Positions 48,622 through 56,321 of a stretch of DNA of 64,000 bases are shown here, one piece after another. Position 1 is the stretch's first letter. Every line of letters begins with the position of its first letter. The DNA is taken from NCBI RefSeq assembly GCF_003260995.1, contig NZ_CP030040.1, positions 2,775,176 to 2,839,175 of the forward strand, in the 5' to 3' direction. A program made the position numbers and the translations under genes. The DNA is from Acetobacterium sp. KB-1 (GTDB taxonomy: Bacteria > Bacillota > Clostridia > Eubacteriales > Eubacteriaceae). The notes below the pieces were generated by a model. That model saw only the letters and a program-made list of their open reading frames with translations, had not been told where the DNA came from and did not search any database.

Positions 48622-50613
48622 ATGAATAATTATCCCCATGTTTTTGAGTCCATTCGCATCCGTGGTGTTGATTTTAAAAATCGCATCGAGATGGCACCGC
48701 CATCACCAAACCGTGCTGACCGGGATGGCCGGGTTTCCCGGGAATTTATTGACTGGTTCAAACCCATCGCTGAGGGTGGAACGGCCATGATCCATGTTGG
48801 CAATTCGGTGATTGATCGGGCCGAATCCAGCGATGAAGAACGTCAGTTAGATTTAGGTACCGACGGATGTATTCTTCCGCTTTCTCAATTTGCCGAAATG
48901 TGTGAAAGTTTTGGGTGTCAGGCTTCGCTTGAAATCAATCATTGTGGCATGGATTCTGATCCTTTCAGAATTGGACATCCGGCTATTTCAGCTTCTTCCA
49001 TCATCACTCCGGCAGAAATGGGACGTGCTAAGGCCGGTGGGCGGGAGCCTATTCCTACCATTGAAATGAGCCATGAAAAAATCAAAGAAACCGTTGATAA
49101 ATATGCGATGGCCGCTTACCGTTGTCAGAAAGCCGGTATGAAAGTCTGTATGATTCACGGTGGACACGGGAATCTGATCTCTCAGTTTGCCAGCAAACTC
49201 TTTAATAAACGCACCGATGAATATGGTGGTTCCCTGGAAAACCGGGCCCGGTTCTGTGTCGAAGTGCTGGATGCTGTGCGACAGAAAGTGGGGGAAAATT
49301 TTGTCATTGAATTTCGGATTTCAGCAGATGAAATTCATCCTGACGGTATGCATTTTGAAGAGACCCTTGAGTTTATTGAATTGATTAAAGATAAAATTGA
49401 TATTCTTCATGTTTCCGCGGGAATTCACGGCGATTTTGCGTACATGCGTTATTGGTGGCAAAACTCCATGATGGACCGGATGTATAATGTTCATTTTGCT
49501 GCGGATATCAAAAAACGCTTCCCAGATTTACTGATTGCTACCGTTGGTTCGATTATGAATATCAAAGATGCGGAAGCGATTATTGCCTCTGGAAAAGCAG
49601 ACTTTGTCGCGATGTGTCGTCCGCTAATTGCTGATCCGGCGATGCCACGAAAATATGCCCTTGGTCAGGAAGAAGACCATCGACCATGTATACGTTGTCA
49701 GTATTGCGGTAAGAGATTGATTATGCCCCGAGTAATCGGCTGTGCGGTTAACCCACTCTGTGCTAATATTGATGAATTTCCCTATGGTAAAATTCCTAAA
49801 GCTGAGATAAAAAGGAAGGTTGGCGTAGTTGGTGGCGGTCCAGCCGGCATTCAGGCTTTATTGACTCTTTGTGAACGGGGGCACGAGGTTGTTCTTTACG
49901 AAAAAGAAGATCAACTGGGCGGGAATGTTATTACTGCGGCTTCGCCCAAATTTAAGATTGACATGCAGGATTATCGGGATTATCTGGTTCGTCAAGCTGA
50001 AAAATCATTGGGAACGATTCATTTGAATACTGAAGTAACGGCAGAAATGCTGGATGCTGAGCAATTTGATGCCCTGATTTTGGCAGTAGGAGCCGATCCT
50101 CTGATTCCAAATCTTCCCGGGGTCGATTTACCGCATGTTCATTGGGCACCTGATGGTGAAATGGGATGTGTTACTGTGGGAGAACAGATCGTGATCATTG
50201 GTGGTGGTGCGATTGGAATTGAATCGGCCATTGAACTGACTGAAAAAGGAAAGCAGGTAACGGTACTTGAAATGGCGCCAGATCTGTCTAACCTCTTTAT
50301 GACCGCCAGTGGTACGATGCAGGATCTATTGGAAAAGATAGAAACGCTAAAGATTCCAGTAATCACCAGCGCAAAACTCAAGTCCATTGATGAGCAGACT
50401 GTTTACTACGACGATTTAACCACCGGAGCTGAGCATACCCTGCCTGCGGACACGGTGTTACTGGCGGTTGGAATGGTTCCAAGACATCAGTTGGTTGATG
50501 AACTGCGTCAGAGTGCGCCGCCAACTGAAGTTTTTGTGGTTGGAGATGCGATTGAAGTTGGTAATATTGCCGAAGCTGTAAATAGTGCGTTTAAAATAGC
50601 GGTTCATCTATAA
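48622..50613 (+). CDS. NADH:flavin oxidoreductase / 2-enoate reductase family, FMN-FeS-FAD
   Basis: This 663-residue protein has the three-part plan of 2-enoate and 2,4-dienoyl-CoA reductases. An old-yellow-enzyme TIM barrel (about 1-330) binds FMN. An iron-sulfur site follows with Cys in CIRCQYC and GCAVNP (about 352-375); the spacing CxxCxxC is one residue shorter than the usual CxxCxxxC. A FAD/NAD(P) module has two Rossmann motifs (VGGGPAGIQA near 398 and IIGGGAIGIES near 522). It should reduce an activated C=C bond with NADH. The substrate is unknown; the neighbouring methyltransferase hints at plant-type aromatic compounds, as in acetogens. Confidence 0.9.
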   Translation: MNNYPHVFESIRIRGVDFKNRIEMAPPSPNRADRDGRVSREFIDWFKPIAEGGTAMIHVGNSVIDRAESSDEERQLDLGTDGCILPLSQFAEMCESFGCQASLEINHCGMDSDPFRIGHPAISASSIITPAEMGRAKAGGREPIPTIEMSHEKIKETVDKYAMAAYRCQKAGMKVCMIHGGHGNLISQFASKLFNKRTDEYGGSLENRARFCVEVLDAVRQKVGENFVIEFRISADEIHPDGMHFEETLEFIELIKDKIDILHVSAGIHGDFAYMRYWWQNSMMDRMYNVHFAADIKKRFPDLLIATVGSIMNIKDAEAIIASGKADFVAMCRPLIADPAMPRKYALGQEEDHRPCIRCQYCGKRLIMPRVIGCAVNPLCANIDEFPYGKIPKAEIKRKVGVVGGGPAGIQALLTLCERGHEVVLYEKEDQLGGNVITAASPKFKIDMQDYRDYLVRQAEKSLGTIHLNTEVTAEMLDAEQFDALILAVGADPLIPNLPGVDLPHVHWAPDGEMGCVTVGEQIVIIGGGAIGIESAIELTEKGKQVTVLEMAPDLSNLFMTASGTMQDLLEKIETLKIPVITSAKLKSIDEQTVYYDDLTTGAEHTLPADTVLLAVGMVPRHQLVDELRQSAPPTEVFVVGDAIEVGNIAEAVNSAFKIAVHL

Positions 50614-50795
50614 ATTGGCGCTGTCTGTTCGAGAGCGTAAAAAACCTGAATCGCTTAGATACAGATGCGGTGTAAAAAACAAGTTTTTATAGGCATAGTC
50701 CAGATCGTAGTGATAGGCAAAATTAAGTTTGAGGTTTTCGGTTTTTGGGAGATGCTCAATGAGAGGCACTGTGTTATCTTGTAGGAGGAACAATA

Positions 50796-51875
50796 ATGAG
50801 TAAATTTATGGAAGTGGCAGCAAATCGGGATTATTCAAAGTCATGGCAGGCACCAGGGAGTTTCCCCTGGATTTTTCAACAGCCTAAACCACCCATTGAG
50901 AAACGGGTGATCGGTGTCAGGGAGAATTATATTCGCTGTGCCAAAGGTGAGCAGCCCTATTGGATGCCAGCTTATTTTTATGAATCCAATATTGTCTGGC
51001 CGGACGCGATGGAAGAGCACCCGGTGCCTGAGGTCGATGGCTATGATTGGTGGGGTGTCAATTGGATAATGGTTGATTCAGCTGGTGGAATGATTACCAA
51101 GCCAGATACCCGAGCCATTTCAGATTTTTCGCGTTGGAAGGAAGAACTGAACTGGCCGGATTTATCCCTGGTGGATTTTAGAACCGATGGGCAGAAGATC
51201 CAGAAAATGTTGGACCCGGAACGGCCCCATGTCTATGAATGTGTGGAAGGCATTTTTGAGCGGCTCCACGAAATGCTTCCCTTTGAAGAAAGCCTGATGG
51301 CATTTTATGAAGAACCGGAGTTACTGGAAGAATTTTTTCAGAAAATGGCGGATTACAAGATTGAATCGACACAAAAGATCATTGATTATTATGGTAGAAT
51401 CGATGGGGTTCTTTATCATGATGACTGGGGTACCCAGCGATCCGGTTTTTTTTCCAATGAGATGTTTCGGGAACAGATCATGCCAGCCACCAAACGATTT
51501 ATGGACTATCTAAAGAAAAAGGTTGCCTTTATTGAACTCCATTCCTGCGGCAAGAATATTCAATATGTGCCGATGATGCTGGAAATGGGAATAGATATGT
51601 GGACTCCCCAGCTATTTATTAATGAACCGGATTATCTTCATTCCACCTATGGAAAAGTAATGACTTTTACCTTTCCGCTGATGATTGAGCCTCAATGGAA
51701 AGAAGATGAAATACGCAGAGCGGTTCGGGAATTTGTCGATCATTTTGGTGAAAATGGTCGGGTTATGTGCTGGATCATGACCGAAAATTTTAATCAGGAT
51801 CAGGAAGACATTGCCAGAGATGAGCTGTATCGTTATTCGCTAACCTATTACAATCAGCGCTTTGGTCGAAATTAA
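50796..51875 (+). CDS. UroD-family methyltransferase-like protein
   Basis: The 359-residue protein has the uroporphyrinogen-decarboxylase fold used by MtaA/CmuA-type corrinoid methyltransferases. HSC in ELHSCGKN (near 249-251) and a later Cys in VMCWIM (near 326) fit the zinc ligands HxC...C of those methyltransferases, and heme-pathway Arg motifs of true decarboxylases are not seen at the N-terminus. In acetogens such proteins move methyl groups from methoxylated or methylated substrates to a corrinoid protein or onward. No corrinoid protein gene is adjacent. GTAGGAGGAA is a strong ribosome site. Confidence 0.82.
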   Translation: MSKFMEVAANRDYSKSWQAPGSFPWIFQQPKPPIEKRVIGVRENYIRCAKGEQPYWMPAYFYESNIVWPDAMEEHPVPEVDGYDWWGVNWIMVDSAGGMITKPDTRAISDFSRWKEELNWPDLSLVDFRTDGQKIQKMLDPERPHVYECVEGIFERLHEMLPFEESLMAFYEEPELLEEFFQKMADYKIESTQKIIDYYGRIDGVLYHDDWGTQRSGFFSNEMFREQIMPATKRFMDYLKKKVAFIELHSCGKNIQYVPMMLEMGIDMWTPQLFINEPDYLHSTYGKVMTFTFPLMIEPQWKEDEIRRAVREFVDHFGENGRVMCWIMTENFNQDQEDIARDELYRYSLTYYNQRFGRN

Positions 51876-51903
51876 TAGCGAAAAAATAACTTTAAAACCT
51901 GAC

Positions 51904-51951
51904 TTGACAGGCTAGCGTTCATTAGCTATAATAAAGCTAATGAACGCTAGC
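51904..51951 (+). promoter_or_regulatory. Perfect consensus promoter enclosed by 16-bp operator arms
   Basis: TTGACA (51904-51909), 17 bp and TATAAT (51927-51932) match the sigma-A consensus at all twelve positions. The arms GCTAGCGTTCATTAGC (51911-51926) and GCTAATGAACGCTAGC (51936-51951) are exactly complementary. The first arm fills the spacer and the -10 box occupies the 9-bp centre. Each arm is itself roughly palindromic (GCTA...TAGC), so two TetR dimers may bind. Confidence 0.93.
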
Positions 51952-51984
51952 TTTAATTTTTGACAGGAAGTTTAAGGAGAAGTG

Positions 51985-52620
51985 ATGACAAAACGCAATA
52001 CCAGAGAAATAATATTAGAGGAAGCACTGAATCTGTTTTCGGTAAAAGGCTATCAAAGTGTGACGGTTAAAGAAATCGCCCAGGCAGTGGGAATTAAAGA
52101 CAGCTCACTGTATAAGCATTTTGCCAGTAAGCAGGCCATTTATGACACCTTGCTTACGTGGATGAATGAAAAATTTGAAGAAACCGTAACCTTTTACCGG
52201 TTGCCTCAGGGTGAGTTAGAAAGTGTCGCCAGGGAATATGGCCGCAATGATCTGGTCTGGCTTAAAAAAGCCTGTGAGGCTGTTTTTCTTTTTTTTCTTA
52301 AAGATCCACAGGCATCAAAGTTTCGTAAAATGTTAACCATCGAGCAGTATAAAAACAGTGATGCAGCTAAGACATTATGCAGTTGGTTTTTTAATGACGC
52401 CATCCAGTTTCAAACTGATTTATTTACTGAGATGATCAGGCAGGGAACCTTTAAAGAAGGTCCGCCCCAGATTATGGCGTTGCAGTTTTATTCACCATTT
52501 TACACGCTTTTATGCCAATACGATAGTATGCCGGAAAAAGAAGACGAAGCAATGGCTCTGCTGATAGCACACATCGAACAATTTGCATCAATTTATCAAA
52601 TAAGAAATGAGGAAAGCTGA
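51985..52620 (+). CDS. TetR family regulator of the radical SAM operon
   Basis: The 211-residue protein has a TetR helix-turn-helix (about 8-55; VTVKEIAQAVGIKDSSLYKHFASK). I choose ATG 51985 rather than the GTG at 51982 because the AAGGAGA site is better spaced. Its TGA overlaps the ATG of the radical SAM gene. The very strong promoter is sealed by the operator arms, so the pair should be silent until an inducer frees the repressor. Confidence 0.92.
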   Translation: MTKRNTREIILEEALNLFSVKGYQSVTVKEIAQAVGIKDSSLYKHFASKQAIYDTLLTWMNEKFEETVTFYRLPQGELESVAREYGRNDLVWLKKACEAVFLFFLKDPQASKFRKMLTIEQYKNSDAAKTLCSWFFNDAIQFQTDLFTEMIRQGTFKEGPPQIMALQFYSPFYTLLCQYDSMPEKEDEAMALLIAHIEQFASIYQIRNEES

Positions 52621-53693
52621 TGAATTTAAATAGTATGATGGACCAGGGAATCACCCAAATCATGAAAACCGCCGGTCGATTCTATCTGGGGAATAACAAA
52701 GGCCGCGCATTTTTGATGAGCGTTCTACCGGAGATGGCAAAAAGCACGGCCAGAAGAAAAAAACAGGAAAAAGAAGGCTTGCATGTGCCGCCATTTCTGA
52801 TCGCCAGTATCGCTTCCCAATGTAATCTGCACTGTGCCGGATGTTATGCCAGGGCTGGCGGAGGCTGTGGTACAACGACTGGCAAAGCGGAGATGAAGGC
52901 CGGTCAATGGGGAAATATTTTTGACCAGGCGGGGCGCCTTGGGGTCGCTTTTATTCTGCTGGCTGGTGGAGAACCTTTTTTACGCCGGGATATTCTTACG
53001 CTGGCCGGGGAGTATCCAAACATCATCTTTCCGATCTTTACCAATGGTACCATGTTGGATCAGGAGACCATTGCATTTCTTGATCAACATCGCAATCTGA
53101 TCCCCATTTTCAGTATCGAAGGCAATGCCGAAGAAACCGATTCCCGCCGCGGGGTGGGTACCTATGAGCAGATTGAAGCGGCCATGGCAGCCTTGAAAAA
53201 GCGCAAAATCCTGTTTGGGGCATCGATTACGGTGACTAAAGAAAACATGGGGCTGGTAACCAGAAAGAATTTTCTTGAAGCTTTGGAGGACAAAGGCTGC
53301 GGCGTCAGCCTGTATATTGAATATGTCCCGGCAGAAGAGGGAACCGAATATCTGGAATTGGGAGAAGCAGAGATTAAGCAATTACAGGAAATTTGTATAC
53401 AATTGAAAAAAAACTTTAGTAAGATGGTGATTCTATCATTCCCCGGCGACGAGGAGGAAATGGGCGGATGTCTGGCTTCGGGACGGGGATTTTTTCATAT
53501 TAATCCCTATGGTGATGCCGAGCCCTGCCCCTTTTCACCCTATGCCATTCAAAACCTGACCAGTGATTCGGTGGAAGCTGTGCTTCGCTCCCAGTATTTT
53601 TTCGATCTCCGGGAGATTGCTAAAAGTGCCGGAAACCATGGCGGATGTACCTTGTTTGAGGTGAAAGATCAGGTTGAAGAATTGTTGGCATAA
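52620..53693 (+). CDS. Radical SAM protein with SPASM-like C-terminus
   Basis: The 357-residue protein has the radical SAM cluster motif CNLHCAGC (Cys68, Cys72, Cys75), the GGEP motif (LAGGEPFLRRD near 119) and a C-terminal cysteine group (GGCLASGRGFFHINPYGDAEPCPF near 283-305, and a final GGC) that fits an auxiliary iron-sulfur cluster of the SPASM/twitch type. Such enzymes modify peptides or cofactors or act in anaerobic maturation. No precursor peptide gene is visible nearby. It is coupled to TetR, unusual for a peptide-modifying enzyme. Substrate unknown. Confidence 0.88.
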   Translation: MNLNSMMDQGITQIMKTAGRFYLGNNKGRAFLMSVLPEMAKSTARRKKQEKEGLHVPPFLIASIASQCNLHCAGCYARAGGGCGTTTGKAEMKAGQWGNIFDQAGRLGVAFILLAGGEPFLRRDILTLAGEYPNIIFPIFTNGTMLDQETIAFLDQHRNLIPIFSIEGNAEETDSRRGVGTYEQIEAAMAALKKRKILFGASITVTKENMGLVTRKNFLEALEDKGCGVSLYIEYVPAEEGTEYLELGEAEIKQLQEICIQLKKNFSKMVILSFPGDEEEMGGCLASGRGFFHINPYGDAEPCPFSPYAIQNLTSDSVEAVLRSQYFFDLREIAKSAGNHGGCTLFEVKDQVEELLA

Positions 53694-53724
53694 ATCGTAA
53701 AGCGTTTATTAAAGTCTTCAAATA

Positions 53725-53767
53725 AGAACAGGTTAATGTGTTTAAAATAAACACATTAACCTGTTCT
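53725..53767. terminator. Perfect 20-bp hairpin between convergent genes
   Basis: The arms at 53725-53744 and 53748-53767 are exactly complementary with a 3-nt AAA loop. It lies 30 bases after the radical SAM stop and 50 bases from the end of the convergent PII-like gene. There is no T run on either side, so it is either a factor-assisted bidirectional terminator or an mRNA end-protecting structure. Confidence 0.65.
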
Positions 53768-53818
53768 GGTCTCCGGCCGGAAGCGTCAATTAAAAAAAGC
53801 TACCGAATCAGGGTCAGA

Positions 53819-54502
53819 TTAATGATTGTTCTGGTACAGCCCATAGGTTCGGTTTACACCAATGGTAAAAATAATCCCATTCCCGGGTTTGCTCATTTCA
53901 GTAGCGTCCTGAATAGCGTTGACGACTGTTTCTGTTTTCGCAGTTTCCAGGATTAGCATTACTACTTCTTTTTCCGGTTCAATATCCATGGCAAAGAGTT
54001 TTGAATACTCATGAATTCCCGAGCCTCGGGCATTCATGATGGTTCCACCCTTAGCACCGGCTGCTTCTGCTGCACCGACAACCGTTTCAGCATTGCCGCG
54101 ATCGACAATCACAAATATCGCTTCATACATTGTTTTATTGACTCCTTTTTCTTCATGCGTTTTATCATAGAAACAATTTCGAACGCCTAAAAAATTATTA
54201 AGCGCCGCCGTAAAGGCAATGCCATGATTGGCTTTGGCGAATTTAAATTTCTGGCTAATCGCCTCAGCGGCTGATTCGATTTTTTCAGTTTGGGCGATCA
54301 TTAGAACCACTTCCACCCGTTCATCACAGATATCAAAAAAATCGTTGAGCAAACAGTGCTGGGTGCCTTTTCCCAGAAAAATGGTTCCCCCAGAAATTCC
54401 ATATTTTTTTCCCAAATGCAAAACCTTGGAACCAACGCCGAAATTGACAATGACAGCCAGCATTTCATAGCTTTTTTTTAGTGTGTTTTCAAGTGTGTTC
54501 AT
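53819..54502 (-). CDS. Tandem PII-like regulatory protein
   Basis: This 227-residue protein holds two PII-type domains in one chain: about 10-115 (MLAVIVNFGVGSKVL, then GGTIFLGKG, then VEVVLMIAQ) and about 125-225 (AIFVIVDRGNAETVV, then GGTIMNARGSG, then KEVVMLILE). The strand-helix-strand order matches GlnB-like proteins, but the long T-loop with its modifiable Tyr is missing and the B-loop differs. It overlaps the DUF1538 membrane-protein gene by 14 bases and probably binds that channel or transporter to regulate it, as GlnK does for AmtB. The ligand is unknown. Confidence 0.82.
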   Translation of the reverse strand: MNTLENTLKKSYEMLAVIVNFGVGSKVLHLGKKYGISGGTIFLGKGTQHCLLNDFFDICDERVEVVLMIAQTEKIESAAEAISQKFKFAKANHGIAFTAALNNFLGVRNCFYDKTHEEKGVNKTMYEAIFVIVDRGNAETVVGAAEAAGAKGGTIMNARGSGIHEYSKLFAMDIEPEKEVVMLILETAKTETVVNAIQDATEMSKPGNGIIFTIGVNRTYGLYQNNH

Positions 54503-55991
54503 CTTCGAAAATGCCTCCTTTTACCGTTTTTATTTTGAAGATCAGGCCTAGAATCTCCAAAGCAATGATTGGCATCAGGGCCACCATGGCAATTAGTCCA
54601 AAACCGTCTATCAGTACATTCGCTCCTTCGATGGATGCGGCGGCACCTTGGGCAAAAGCAAGAATAAAGGTAGCCGTCATGGGGCCGGATGATACCCCGC
54701 CAGAGTCAAAAGACATCCCCACAAAAAGCTTCGGTACCAGATAGCTTAGAACAATGGCAAGAAGATAACCCGGCAACAGATAGTGCCAGAGTTTGATTTC
54801 CGGAATGACGATGCGCAACATCGACAAGCCTACAGCGAGAGATACCCCCAGGGATAAGGCAACCAGTACGACCCGTCGTTTTAGGTAGCCGCTGGTGACA
54901 TCTTCAATTTGCTTGGTAAGGACATAAACCGCCGGTTCAGCCAGAATCACCACCAGTCCAAGCAGACCGCCAATGCCAACCAGGATGGCTTTATTATCAA
55001 AGTTAGCAATGGTATAACCGACCAGGGTTCCCACTTCCATAAACCCGGCGTTAACGCCAGTTAAAAAAAGAACCAGACCAATTAGGGTATAAATCAGGCC
55101 TTTGATGATTCGTTTAAGGGGCTTCTTTTTTAGTTTAAAGGCGAGCATCTGAAAAACAACAAAGACAATGACAATCGGCAAAAGGGCCAGGGCGACTTCG
55201 TAAAGCATGGTCGGCAGCTTTTGGATAAATGGCAGGAAAACAGCGGTTGAATCGGACAATTCACTGTCAAGGCTGCCGCCTATTTCTTTGGTCCCCTTTA
55301 ACACACTCATCAGCATCACCGCAAGAATGGCACCGGTGGAGGCAATGCCAACCAGACCAAAGCTGTCATCCTCGGAGGCGCGTCCCCTTTTTAATGAAGA
55401 GATCCCCATCGATAGAGCCAGAATAAAGGGAACGGTCATCGCCCCAGTGGTGGCTCCAGAGGCGTCAAATGAAATGGCCAGAAATGCTTCGTTGGTAAAA
55501 AGAGAAACGATTAGAATCAGCCCATATAGGATGGTCAACAGAATACTTAAAGATTTGTTATAAATAATTCTTAAAAAACCAACGGTTAACAGTAAGGCGA
55601 TTCCAACGGACACATAGATAATGATTTCAGTTTTAGTAATAACATTGGCAGAAACAAGGGCTACCTGACCAGCTAGAATATGGAGGTCGGGTTCGGCAAC
55701 GGAGATAAAAAAACCAAGCAGTAAGCCTGAAACAATGACAATCCAGACCTTATTGCTTTTGGTAATATGCGTTCCCATCAAATTTCCAATTGGTGCAATA
55801 CCCAGATCCACGCCGAAGAGAAAAATCGTCAGACCAACGACAATAAAGAGTGCACCCAGCAGAAAGCGCAACATAATCGGGACTTCAATGGAAACGAGAG
55901 TAAAACTTAGAATAACGACAATTAGCGTAATCGGCAAGACTGAAACCAGAACCTCTCTGAATTTCTCGAAAAGAATGCTAATAATAACCAA
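54489..55991 (-). CDS. DUF1538 family membrane protein, two-domain
   Basis: The 500-residue protein has about 12 membrane segments arranged as two similar halves (about 1-235 and 260-490), each with a motif containing AEPDLHIL or AEPAVYVL and a SFDSGG/SFDASG region near its end. These repeats are the DUF1538 signature; the family is a predicted transporter or channel of unknown substrate. It is coupled to the tandem PII-like gene, so its activity is probably gated by that protein. A promoter (TTGTCC, 17 bp, TATAAT) lies about 120 bases upstream. Confidence 0.85.
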   Translation of the reverse strand: MVIISILFEKFREVLVSVLPITLIVVILSFTLVSIEVPIMLRFLLGALFIVVGLTIFLFGVDLGIAPIGNLMGTHITKSNKVWIVIVSGLLLGFFISVAEPDLHILAGQVALVSANVITKTEIIIYVSVGIALLLTVGFLRIIYNKSLSILLTILYGLILIVSLFTNEAFLAISFDASGATTGAMTVPFILALSMGISSLKRGRASEDDSFGLVGIASTGAILAVMLMSVLKGTKEIGGSLDSELSDSTAVFLPFIQKLPTMLYEVALALLPIVIVFVVFQMLAFKLKKKPLKRIIKGLIYTLIGLVLFLTGVNAGFMEVGTLVGYTIANFDNKAILVGIGGLLGLVVILAEPAVYVLTKQIEDVTSGYLKRRVVLVALSLGVSLAVGLSMLRIVIPEIKLWHYLLPGYLLAIVLSYLVPKLFVGMSFDSGGVSSGPMTATFILAFAQGAAASIEGANVLIDGFGLIAMVALMPIIALEILGLIFKIKTVKGGIFEDEHT

Positions 55992-56108
55992 CTCCTTTCT
56001 AAACTTTTATTGTGGTGGAGGAAATTACGAGAATCAACAAGCAGAACGATCTTACCGGGCAACTAGTGGATTTTAAAAATTTATGAGGTAACGAATAATT
56101 ATGGCATC

Positions 56109-56137
56109 ATTATACCAAAGAAGACAAATAAGGACAA
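56109..56137 (-). promoter_or_regulatory. Promoter of the DUF1538-PII operon
   Basis: On the reverse strand TTGTCC and the perfect TATAAT are separated by 17 bp. Confidence 0.7.
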
Positions 56138-56190
56138 CCGTAGTCCTAAATTTGGCTAATGGCGTATTTTAGTTTAATTAAGACAATGAT

Positions 56191-56234
56191 AAAAAAACAG
56201 AGACAACCTTGATTGAAGAGGTGTCTCTGTTTTA
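56191..56234 (-). terminator. Intrinsic terminator of oleate hydratase
   Basis: On the reverse strand AAACAGAGACACC and GGTTGTCTCTGTTT pair (one bulged base), followed by TTTTTTT. Confidence 0.9.
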
Positions 56235-56321
56235 GGGAGGAATATTTTGCCGGTTTTTCTAAAATCGCTAGAAATAGTGTAATAGAGGTCGGCTTATTGA
56301 TGCGAGATAGATTATTCTAAC

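Larger units (their letters stand above)
55992..56321. other. Intergenic region of 330 bp
   Basis: It contains the DUF1538 promoter on the minus strand (TTGTCC 56132-56137, TATAAT 56109-56114), a transcribed leader of about 110 bases with no clear structure, and the terminator of the oleate hydratase gene (56191-56234). Confidence 0.65.

Noticed and set aside
50796-51875. True uroporphyrinogen decarboxylase (hemE)
   Set aside because: The HxC...C zinc-ligand pattern and lack of the N-terminal Arg motif of the decarboxylase point to the methyltransferase branch, and no heme genes are adjacent.
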